From a virus, in the IMG/VR virus record IMGVR_UViG_3300009605_007043, positions 1 to 40,953 of that record: a DNA stretch of 40,953 nucleotides; one strand, 5' to 3'. The notes under the pieces were generated by a model. It did no database searches. It was not told the DNA's origin and worked only from the letters and a program-made list of their open reading frames with translations. Shown here one piece after another: positions 33,401 to 40,953 of this stretch (positions within the stretch are counted from its first letter, which is position 1; each line of letters begins with the position of its first letter). Made by a program: the position numbers and the translations under genes.

Positions 33401-36400
33401 CAACAATATCTTGGAAAAGCGTATGAATTTGAAGCATCAAGTACAGAGGTGTCTGTTTTAGATGAAATCATAACAGCTAGACCAAACTTACCAGAAGTTA
33501 TTGGTAGTGGCGATATGATTACGGTGATGCAAAATGATGATATATATTTTACTAGAGATAAGAGACCTACTTTCTTTGACTTATATGTAGAAAAAAGTTT
33601 ATATCAAAATGTTTCTCAAGAAATGTTAAAATTTATGGCCGGCGTTGTAGATTTTAACAATCTTATTGGCCATCCAGTTGATATTTATCGTCATGAATAT
33701 AAGTCATTGGGAATATTAAGAGAGTCATTTTTCCAAAGATTAAAAAGCGCTCCGGACGTTGATAAATATATTGAATATTTTAAGTGGTTTGATATTGCTA
33801 TTGCTTCAATGATTCAAAAAATAGCTCCTATGTCCTCGGGATTAGATGAGAGACCTTTGAGAACCATTATTGAATCTCACATATTAGAAAGAAGCAAATA
33901 TCAGAACAAATTCCCAACATACGAATTTAAGCAATCTGACCCTGAAGGTAGTTTACTTGGCGTTAATGAACTGCTCTATGATTGGGAATTTGGAAAAGCT
34001 TCGTTATATAACGACGATAGGATTCTTTCCGCGCCAGGTCCATATTCATTATTGTTTAATGGTGTTAACTCTGAGGTCCAGATAACTGATAGCGATCTAG
34101 ATTATACACCTGATGATGATGATCGATCTTGGTCTATTTGGTTTAAAGGCGGCGGTAATGCCCTTAATCATCTATTTGTACATGGAGAAACGGTTGCCTC
34201 TGTTGCTATATACGTTACTTCCGCCGGCGTCCTTTATTTCAATGATCTAGATGGCAGCTATGTTTCTTCAGGCGCGACTCTGGATTTAGATCAGTGGAAC
34301 AATGTAACTGTTACCATAGATAAGTCAGGCGGCGTGGGCGATGGGGTCCAGAAGGTATATGTTAATGGCGTACTCGTGGTCACGGACGCTTTTGTCACTA
34401 CAGGCGCTGCAACCGGTCAATTGACTATTGGCGCTACCGCGTTCTCCGGGCATAAATTGAAGGGTAATGCGGATTGGTTTACTTATTGGACAAAACTCCT
34501 TTCTGGCGATGAGGTAGAAGAATTATATAATAATGGAAAACTTTTCAATTTAGAAGATTTCTCGGCATATTCTGATATTAAACTTTGGTGGAAATTGGGT
34601 GACGGACCTGGTGGACTCGCTGATGATTTTTCTGGAAACGATTATAATGGTACTCTTTTTGGAGTAACCCTCCGGTCGACAATTGTACCAGATTATGAAG
34701 GTTCATCTGCAAGAAAAAATAATTGCCTTTGGCTTGATGAAAGAGCATCAAGGACTGGCCAACTTATAACTTCTGGCGACGCCGCGGTCGATGCTGATCG
34801 CGATACTATTTTAACAGTTTTAAATAATCAGAATAATGCTACTGCTCCTAATTTAAGTGGCTCAGATGGCGCCTATGAAGGATCGACATTTGCTATTAGA
34901 AGGTTCGCTCGACCATATAAATTATCTGCAGCTGCACAAAAAGAAATTCATGGCGGTAGCAATACTTATGAAAATAAAAAAATAGGTTTTTGGGATGCTA
35001 TTCGCCAACGTCCCACTCCTGACGGCGCCAGTGAAGGCGCTATTATCGCTATAGAGCCTACTGATTCTTCGTTAGAAAGCTTTAAAAGTTGCGATGATGA
35101 TTCAGCTTTAAGACTGGGAAAAAGAAAATATTCTTTTTCAGCTCAAACTAGTATTGACGGCAATTCATTTACTATTAATGATAAATATAAAGGTGATTTG
35201 ATATTACCATTTAGTCTTTATAGTTCATCGATAAACAATGATGGATCACGACGAGGCGGTGAAGAGTGGAAGCTTTCAGATTTTCAAGCTAATTTAGACA
35301 TTACTAATTTACATAGTGACGCTTATGGCCCATTTAATGATGTTCCAATGCAAGGACCGTTTACTGAAAAATATGTTGGGGGCCGGCCATATAGACACGT
35401 ATTTAGTACTTTTACTAGGCGATGGCCCACTGATGCTCCTCAAGGGGAAAGATTAGAAGGCTGGATGTTGAACGCTAGTTCTGGAAAATTAGTCCTTGTT
35501 AATCCGGATACCCCCAGTTCACCTTATTTTCGTAATGAAATAGCTAAACGCCCCGTTAATATTGCGAATATTCAACAAACGACCGGAGCGGTTACTGCGG
35601 ATTATATTAACCCTCTAAGTGCAACTATTATTGGTAATTACTCCAAGGGTTACGAGATAGTGATGACTAATGGCCGCTCTATTAATAATAGATATATGGC
35701 GGAAGCTGATGGAATAGTTACAGGAACCGTAACTTATTCTCCAATAGTCTCTGGCTCTGTTGAATTCCCACTCCCCAGAAGAGATTTAACTGGTAGCAAT
35801 AGTTTTGTTATCGTTAATAGGTTCTCGTCACCTGGCGATCCAGCAACAATGGGCGAAGGTATGTTAGACCTCGCAGCTGCCGAATATAGCGTTTATAATG
35901 CTCTTCCTTGGCGTAATTTAAGCGTAAGAGAACCTTTGGATGAACTTTATTCTGATCATTGTAAACAATTTGGGTATTTTAGTGATGCATTCAACTCATC
36001 TAGTTGGGCCCAAGCGATACGTTCTGGTCTCAAAGCTGTTGACTCTTATCCCGGTACAAGTGGATCAGTTAACGAAAATTATTATTATAAAGCCGGCACT
36101 TATGCTGATGCTACAGCCTCATTCCACAAGATTAATAGAAATGGAAGATTACAGCCTTATCTTTCTGAATATTCTACATTTGAGTATACAAATACGCACG
36201 TGTTGTCACTTGATGGAGAAGATAATTATGCTAATATAGGCAGCCCCGAAACTTGGGATGCTATTATTGGAAATGATACTGCGGGGGGGTCTAATGAAAC
36301 ATACACTCTTTCTGCTTGGATTTGGGCTACGTCATTAGGCCATAGCGGAGGAGGTAGTTATCCGACAGTGTTTGATTTTGGGACTCAAGATATTTACTTT

Positions 36401-39400
36401 TTAATCGCTGCGACCGGCCGGTTATATTTCGGCCAGAAGTTTACCGGAGCGACGGGGATCTGGAAGACTGACGAAGACACTATTGAAACGGAGACATGGT
36501 ACCACATCGCTGTTACTTATGACGCAACTGATCCCGATAATGATCCTAAAATATATGTTAATGGCGTATCAGCAACAGCGGCTGTACATGGTAGCCGAGC
36601 GACAGGGGACAATTTCGGCATTGCAGCTACTGATTGTTTTATCGGCCAACGTGCGGACGGATCGTTTAATTTTAGTGGTTATATCGATGAACCGAGCATA
36701 TGGAATGGCGTTTTAACCGATTTAGAAATATTAGAAATTTATAATGGCTATTATCCGCCAGATTTTATTACAAGAAGAGGCGTGGGTAATTTAAGTAACC
36801 ATTCAGCAGTTAGTAAGCTTGTTTCTTGGTGGAGAGTCGATACTTCGCCTGGAACTACTGAATTAACAGATGACCATGGTTCAAATGATGGTACACTAGA
36901 AGACTCTGCAATGCGCGTCAGTGCAACGGGAGACGCTGAGTTGCAGCCGGTAAAAACGTATGTTCCGCTGATTCATAAGCGATACGACAACTGGTTTGTC
37001 CAACACCAAATCCCACAAACCGATCTTCAATATGCTTGGATTACAGCAAGTGTTATAAATGGCTATACCGGTCCTGCAGCTTATGGTTTTGAGAAGCCTG
37101 ATTTTAGCAATGCTAGTTTAGCTTCAACAGACCTTACGTTTGTAAGCGCGAGTTCTATTAAAAGCTTTGTGGTGCCTGGGCTGTACCCGCCGGGGGAGGG
37201 CCGTTTTTTTGCGAGTTCCGAGCCGGTGCCCGCCTTGTACCAATATCGCATCCCGGTGGACTTTGTTGGTTTAAACACTCTTGTATATGAACCTATTACA
37301 TCTAGCACAAATGTGTTGGGATATCCGAGTTTAGAAGTGCCCGCCATCTCTACCGCGTTTTATTCTTATAGAGGTGGTTTAGTAAATTATTTATCATATA
37401 ACGGTTCTATAAACATCCCGCAGAAATCAACATATATATTAAATGGACTACTCTTACACCGCCAAGGCCCATATGGTTGGCCTTCTTGGAAGCAAGTTCG
37501 TGGAGAGCAGCACCCAATTGTAAGAGCACATAGACAAGAAAATAGACTAAGTTATTTAGATCGAAAGGTCGTCTACTTTGACGACGGCACTTCGATAATA
37601 AACACTAGACAAATTGCTTCTGCAATTGAGCCTCCGATAACAAGCAAATTTAAGCCTTTGCGCCATAATTTAAAAGTAAAACTTAACGTCTCGCCGGCGC
37701 CCGGCACACCAGAAGCCATTGAAGCTGCGATTGCGGAGGCGCAGGGGATTTTCGCCCCCTCCCAGGATGTGAGCATTGATCATACGTATTTAAACAATCT
37801 AGCATATTTTACTGATCATGCTAGCGATGGCGTTAATTTAGATCAAAAGATTTTATCTAATCGCAACAAACCAATTACACAGCAAACACTGGATGCTATA
37901 AATTATTATTTATTGAGTGGAAAAGTCCCCAAACGTTTTAACCCTATAGCGGGATTTAGGTCTTTGCAAATAAAAGAAACCATTTACCCTAAAGGCCAAT
38001 ACACTTATTTATCCGGAACGCGCGCACGACTTTTATATCAAAATAATTATTGGAGGGATACAAGAGAAAATAGAAAATTGGATAGAGGATCTTTGGTAAA
38101 CGATTTAAATAATCTTCAACCGTTTTTGCCTAGTCCCTTAGATGCTACATTGTTAGAAGCAGGAATGGGCATTTCGGCTAGTATTTGGCCTTTAGATGCT
38201 AGGTATAATTTTAGCACTGCTAGCCCCGGGAGAATTAAATCGGGAACTTTAGAAGGTCAGGCCGATATTGGTGATCTGGCCGATAGTTTACCAATTGTAT
38301 CCGGAACGAGTGATATTGCTGGTATATTACAAAATGCTTCTATTCCTTATAGTTGCGATGTTTTTGTTAAACCGGCGCTCTTGCCTGGTTTTTCGCTTGG
38401 AGGAACACTTCTTCCTCAATATAATAGAAGAATTGCCGGTGTTATCCCACAAGATACTACTCATGAATATAAGTTTGGGGACACTAAGTGGGAAGCTGCA
38501 GATCAATCAGGAATTAAACCATTTTATGATACATATGCAGATTATGTCGATGATATAAAAAGAGTTGGCAAAGATCATGGAATATTGCCTGAGTTTAGAA
38601 TATCAGAACACATGGACTTTTATTTAAATCAAAAAGGCGGCAATTTTTTAGCTAAGAATACCGCTTCGTTTACCATAACCGGCTCAGTAGTTTCTTCTAG
38701 CGCTCAAGGATCAACCTTTTATAAGAGGTATTCTCATACTGATTTTTTAAAGACATTTAGAATCGTTAATGGTGATTATCAACACATCGGCCGATCAAAT
38801 AAAATAACTTTATCTGTTGATGCTTTAATTAAATTTTTACCTTATGATGGATTTTATCCCGCTGATAGAACAGTTCAATTAGCTAAATTATTTTGGGAAA
38901 GTTATACTGGCAGCATTGCTGTGACTGGTACGCTGTACCCTCTCAATTGCGAGCTGCCCTGTCCCACCACGAAGCAGCACAAGATCGGGGATGGGGTACC
39001 CCCCGAGTCGGCCAATTGGATTAATCCTGTTTGGAAATCACTTTTTGCCCCCGGCATATTATATAACAGTATTAAATCGGGCCTGGCGGTTGATTATCCG
39101 GTACATACTTCAAATAATGATGGGTTACCTATACAGATCAGTGGGTCTCCCAATCAGAGAAATGGCTATGGATTCTTAGAAGATATTCCCCGAATAGCAA
39201 CATATTTTGATTATAGAGTGCCTTTTGAAGCCTTAGCAAACCCTGAAGGTTATATTGGCGGGGTGTCTATTATTAATAATGAGCCTCACCCCAGCGCAAG
39301 TTTTGATTTAACAGCTTCTCTCGCAACTTCTGGAAAAAATAATTATAAACTAGCTATGAATAACTTTTTAGCGTCTACGATTCAGTTTTTCAAGACCAAC

Positions 39401-40953
39401 GGTAAAATGACCACATTAATTTCCAGACCTCTGGAACAAGCATTTGATACTGATAAAGAATATGTGATGCGAATTGTTTGTCACGCCCACGGCCCATATA
39501 CGCGGTTTGCGGATTTAGCTAACTATTTTACAGCCGATGGCCTCACTGAGAGATGGTGCTCTGCGTCATACATTTTTAACCCACCGAGTCTGGTGATGTA
39601 TGCTCAAACGGGAACTTTGACAGGAGATTTATATTCTGTTCCGCCTTCACAGGCTGATTATTATGGTTCGGCTTTTGGTCCTCCTATACAAGATGAGAGT
39701 ATGGCGATCAAATTCCCCGAAGGCCTGGGCAACCGCGGCGCTTTGTTTGGAAGCGCTTCGTATGGAGCATTTACACCGCCTTATTATGATGGATATAGTC
39801 ATATAGAACTAACTTATAAGCCCACATTTGCTGAGCAATCATTAGAGGAAATTATGACTGAGTTAAGAGCGACCGCGACCTACTTCAGATTTCCGCAGAC
39901 GATGGATTACCTGCCCGATGAACCCGGGTCGGTGATCAAGAGCTTGATGAATATTACTGCTAGTATAAATTGGGACACAGTAATAAAACAAAAAGAAGTA
40001 ACTTTTGATGCAACTGGTAATCCTGTTTTCGTCGGAGGCGATTCCGCCGGGGACACGCATGTTTGGGTTATTCAGCCAAAATGGGAAACTCCTGTTCTTA
40101 ATTTTAAAGACGTCGAAGTTACTTTACCTCTTACTGGGTCTGGTTCGGTGGCGAGAGGAATGTGGCATCAGTATGGCTCAATTCCAAAAAGCTCTGATGA
40201 AGGCATTTTCTTACAAATTCAAGATTTAGATCCAACTGAATATGGAGCTAACAATCCTCACTTAACAGCTTCTTTAGCAGATATATTAGGATTCAAAAAA
40301 GAGCCTGTTGCTATTGGGAAAATAGCAGAAACAAAAACTATTTCAGAAGCAATTGTTGCTATACCATTTTATAAAAGACAAGGGAAACAGATTTTCTTTA
40401 CTATTCCATCGCAAACTATAGAGCTTGCTGAAGCTGTTATTAATAAGACTAGTGATTCAGCCCTGTACAAGAACATAATTGCTAACCATCCAGATTTAAA
40501 GCCAGATCTGGCAGTGATAGAGATGGTTAAAAAAATGAAAAAATTTGTTATTCCGCCAAGATATGACTTTATATCTAATAAGCCGGCGCCAACCAATAGT
40601 AATAAGCCATTTGCTATGTTTATTTTTGACTTTAATGTTGATTTAGATCAACAAGATTTAGCAAATATTTGGCAGAATTTAAGTCCGGATATAGCTACAA
40701 CAGCTCAAATACGAAACGCTTCTCTTCCGGCTAGTATTTTTGCTGCTAGTGATGAGAAAGGTACCGGCATGATGGAGTCAGATCTGTTCCAGCTGGGCGC
40801 AGACAATGTTCAGTGGTTGGTGTTTAAGGCAAAACAGCGCGCCGCATATAATTACTTTGCAATGACTGCTGATTCAGCCCATGATACGAACTTTACATTT
40901 GGTTTTGACATCGGTGATCCAGTTGGAGAAAAAAACTTTACACCAAATTATAG
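30401..40953 (+). CDS. Giant tail/baseplate protein with gpI-like region and LamG domains (3' end outside window)
   Basis: ATG 30401 opens a frame with no stop through the window edge, at least 3,517 codons, read codon by codon; the final TAG at 40951 is in another frame. Residues about 184-424: LamG/concanavalin-like domain (DDSWHHYTFRFK, GSLDEFRYWK). About 487-646: region like phage tail protein I (IPTWILEEHD, YIYKSKGTEKSFRNLVRCFG, K617-G618-T619). About 705-925: a further LamG-like region. About 1216-1425 and 1934-2167: clear LamG domains, each followed by a W-W-[KR] segment. The last 1,350 residues hold many short aromatic motifs (GPYGWPSWKQVR, NYWRDTRENR, PEFRISEH, SGLAVDYP, PPRYDF, DLANIWQNL) that I recall from giant proteins of uncultured marine phages. 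Likely an extracellular wedge-plus-receptor-binding protein. The ribosome site is weak. Confidence 0.9.
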   Translation, partial: MSLKDLFKGVKSQYLSSTSLNDLTGNLESVDYIKFYLENKKRFIPLVDYSEPKNFARFGSAEKYYYDSIRRTFQTYPYDGSKKEKILWELSSSHLDLYLFENGYPRTTGYVTFTSESLTATATSTNKDYWGSYGAAGTASYEYIFVNGGPHEGSGKRVYLDPDTGEAKYRKNANIWDTSKNRECNLKIGGTDGNTVEFWLKKAAFDTDATEKEVIFDIHTTSSISSSADYGRLRVEMTGSKGSGGTGGAPFLITYMSGTAGFANQAIGSSITSASIADDSWHHYTFRFKNTGSNVVADLFIDGAHNHRVTAGTTVDYVSGTIVGTLAALATYPSGTEAGAPQAYKGWGKLSGSLDEFRYWKTWRSSEQIQTRWFDQVGGGTNTDEANTHLGVYYKFNEGIALASSIDSTVLDYSGRVSNGTWTGYNSNYSRNTGSAIDDANATMTNFTGSEFRDPILYATQPDVASFLTNQRNKGKLYDYTNPSNLYYSIPTWILEEHDANNPNDEGLIGNSLWNLIQILSSYFDDVAAQIKSIPSITQPDYRSVVSGTIAAKPIPFMDRALEGKGFVSPEIFSGLDALEALENRDNNSLYTQKMYDVKNTIYQNIYNNLQYIYKSKGTEKSFRNLVRCFGIDDEIYKFNVYSNNVEYIFRNNYRSVAEKHKLINFNTIANSDGTIYQYSSSLNPNSTKTYIAASENYDSFTSPEASLPFSVEANVIFPFRGQSYGDASLLLPNATKRENNYPIMQTASLFGLHTAIDTDPGETTWADNDYANFVVKAIKPELYTNKAYFALTGTAGGFIHPELISSEYNDVYNDTNWSFGVSLYPQKYLNANQIPGTSGSAHGTYVVEFSGIQSILDVTINEFTVSGTMDGDQAIKFMASPKRLFAGAHRTNFTGSLLNSSEVKFNNLKVWQNKLSISDLKVHSADPNNYGLADPAQNAYLFNSSINKVYVPNKETLLLYWNFDNVTGSDASGEFIVEDLTSGSITQTPRYGWLSEINKQQYLGKAYEFEASSTEVSVLDEIITARPNLPEVIGSGDMITVMQNDDIYFTRDKRPTFFDLYVEKSLYQNVSQEMLKFMAGVVDFNNLIGHPVDIYRHEYKSLGILRESFFQRLKSAPDVDKYIEYFKWFDIAIASMIQKIAPMSSGLDERPLRTIIESHILERSKYQNKFPTYEFKQSDPEGSLLGVNELLYDWEFGKASLYNDDRILSAPGPYSLLFNGVNSEVQITDSDLDYTPDDDDRSWSIWFKGGGNALNHLFVHGETVASVAIYVTSAGVLYFNDLDGSYVSSGATLDLDQWNNVTVTIDKSGGVGDGVQKVYVNGVLVVTDAFVTTGAATGQLTIGATAFSGHKLKGNADWFTYWTKLLSGDEVEELYNNGKLFNLEDFSAYSDIKLWWKLGDGPGGLADDFSGNDYNGTLFGVTLRSTIVPDYEGSSARKNNCLWLDERASRTGQLITSGDAAVDADRDTILTVLNNQNNATAPNLSGSDGAYEGSTFAIRRFARPYKLSAAAQKEIHGGSNTYENKKIGFWDAIRQRPTPDGASEGAIIAIEPTDSSLESFKSCDDDSALRLGKRKYSFSAQTSIDGNSFTINDKYKGDLILPFSLYSSSINNDGSRRGGEEWKLSDFQANLDITNLHSDAYGPFNDVPMQGPFTEKYVGGRPYRHVFSTFTRRWPTDAPQGERLEGWMLNASSGKLVLVNPDTPSSPYFRNEIAKRPVNIANIQQTTGAVTADYINPLSATIIGNYSKGYEIVMTNGRSINNRYMAEADGIVTGTVTYSPIVSGSVEFPLPRRDLTGSNSFVIVNRFSSPGDPATMGEGMLDLAAAEYSVYNALPWRNLSVREPLDELYSDHCKQFGYFSDAFNSSSWAQAIRSGLKAVDSYPGTSGSVNENYYYKAGTYADATASFHKINRNGRLQPYLSEYSTFEYTNTHVLSLDGEDNYANIGSPETWDAIIGNDTAGGSNETYTLSAWIWATSLGHSGGGSYPTVFDFGTQDIYFLIAATGRLYFGQKFTGATGIWKTDEDTIETETWYHIAVTYDATDPDNDPKIYVNGVSATAAVHGSRATGDNFGIAATDCFIGQRADGSFNFSGYIDEPSIWNGVLTDLEILEIYNGYYPPDFITRRGVGNLSNHSAVSKLVSWWRVDTSPGTTELTDDHGSNDGTLEDSAMRVSATGDAELQPVKTYVPLIHKRYDNWFVQHQIPQTDLQYAWITASVINGYTGPAAYGFEKPDFSNASLASTDLTFVSASSIKSFVVPGLYPPGEGRFFASSEPVPALYQYRIPVDFVGLNTLVYEPITSSTNVLGYPSLEVPAISTAFYSYRGGLVNYLSYNGSINIPQKSTYILNGLLLHRQGPYGWPSWKQVRGEQHPIVRAHRQENRLSYLDRKVVYFDDGTSIINTRQIASAIEPPITSKFKPLRHNLKVKLNVSPAPGTPEAIEAAIAEAQGIFAPSQDVSIDHTYLNNLAYFTDHASDGVNLDQKILSNRNKPITQQTLDAINYYLLSGKVPKRFNPIAGFRSLQIKETIYPKGQYTYLSGTRARLLYQNNYWRDTRENRKLDRGSLVNDLNNLQPFLPSPLDATLLEAGMGISASIWPLDARYNFSTASPGRIKSGTLEGQADIGDLADSLPIVSGTSDIAGILQNASIPYSCDVFVKPALLPGFSLGGTLLPQYNRRIAGVIPQDTTHEYKFGDTKWEAADQSGIKPFYDTYADYVDDIKRVGKDHGILPEFRISEHMDFYLNQKGGNFLAKNTASFTITGSVVSSSAQGSTFYKRYSHTDFLKTFRIVNGDYQHIGRSNKITLSVDALIKFLPYDGFYPADRTVQLAKLFWESYTGSIAVTGTLYPLNCELPCPTTKQHKIGDGVPPESANWINPVWKSLFAPGILYNSIKSGLAVDYPVHTSNNDGLPIQISGSPNQRNGYGFLEDIPRIATYFDYRVPFEALANPEGYIGGVSIINNEPHPSASFDLTASLATSGKNNYKLAMNNFLASTIQFFKTNGKMTTLISRPLEQAFDTDKEYVMRIVCHAHGPYTRFADLANYFTADGLTERWCSASYIFNPPSLVMYAQTGTLTGDLYSVPPSQADYYGSAFGPPIQDESMAIKFPEGLGNRGALFGSASYGAFTPPYYDGYSHIELTYKPTFAEQSLEEIMTELRATATYFRFPQTMDYLPDEPGSVIKSLMNITASINWDTVIKQKEVTFDATGNPVFVGGDSAGDTHVWVIQPKWETPVLNFKDVEVTLPLTGSGSVARGMWHQYGSIPKSSDEGIFLQIQDLDPTEYGANNPHLTASLADILGFKKEPVAIGKIAETKTISEAIVAIPFYKRQGKQIFFTIPSQTIELAEAVINKTSDSALYKNIIANHPDLKPDLAVIEMVKKMKKFVIPPRYDFISNKPAPTNSNKPFAMFIFDFNVDLDQQDLANIWQNLSPDIATTAQIRNASLPASIFAASDEKGTGMMESDLFQLGADNVQWLVFKAKQRAAYNYFAMTADSAHDTNFTFGFDIGDPVGEKNFTPNY

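Noticed and set aside
35940-40229. Several short + and - frames in the last 5 kb
   Set aside because: They are shadows of the giant frame; their translations are low in recognisable structure while the main frame shows LamG and aromatic motifs throughout.
40951-40953. TAG at the very end of the window as stop of the giant gene
   Set aside because: It is out of frame with ATG 30401 (in-frame codons begin at 40949 and 40952), and the preceding sensible reading VGEKNFTPNY is in the open frame.

Overview
The window looks like part of a tailed-phage genome: a large, AT-rich, contractile-tailed (myovirus-type) phage distantly related to the T4 group. Every supported gene is on the + strand. Neighbours usually overlap by 1-29 bases or sit within about 30 bases of each other, and no non-coding stretch reaches 300 bases. 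I saw no tRNA, CRISPR array, insertion sequence, convincing promoter or hairpin terminator. The type of phage is inferred from a T4 gp55-like late sigma factor, a gp5-like hub fused to a lysozyme, a gp25/W wedge protein and a gp6/J wedge protein. A marine origin is only a guess, based on remembered resemblance to proteins of uncultured marine phages.

Layout. (1) 1-706: the 3' part of a PD-(D/E)XK (RecB/Cas4-like) nuclease. (2) 717-16343: about 15.6 kb of sugar and glycan genes. These comprise three GT-B glycosyltransferases, an RpiB-HldE nucleotidyltransferase fusion, an HldE-type sugar kinase, an AraD-type epimerase, two mannose-6-phosphate-isomerase-like cupins, a transaldolase, two small HAD proteins, a GT-D protein, a GT9/heptosyltransferase-like protein, a TylC3-type C-methyltransferase, a radical SAM/SPASM enzyme, a nucleotidyltransferase-APH kinase fusion, a GatZ/KbaZ-like TIM-barrel protein, a possible GT-A protein and a short UDP-glucose-dehydrogenase-like protein. 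(3) 16321-18070: small phage proteins and the late sigma factor. (4) 18071-40953: baseplate and tail genes, namely hub-lysozyme, spike-associated protein, a 1875-residue protein, gp25/W, gp6/J, a DNRLRE-like protein, and a giant reading frame from 30401 that is still open at the window edge (at least 3,517 codons).

How the parts may work together. Transaldolase, an RpiB-type isomerase, a heptose-kinase-like PfkB protein, HAD phosphatases and the HldE adenylyltransferase domain together resemble an ADP-heptose route in which GmhA is absent and an RpiB domain fused to the nucleotidyltransferase could replace it. Methyltransferase, radical SAM, dehydrogenase and several glycosyltransferases would then elaborate and attach the sugar, to the virion or to the host surface. 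This is inference from family membership and gene order. The structural block follows the P2-like order lysozyme/spike - W - J - I, with the I-like part buried inside the giant LamG-bearing protein.

The main points for follow-up are the RpiB-HldE fusion and its pathway, the giant open gene in the last 10.5 kb with its gpI-like region and laminin-G domains, and short GC-rich patches inside that gene.
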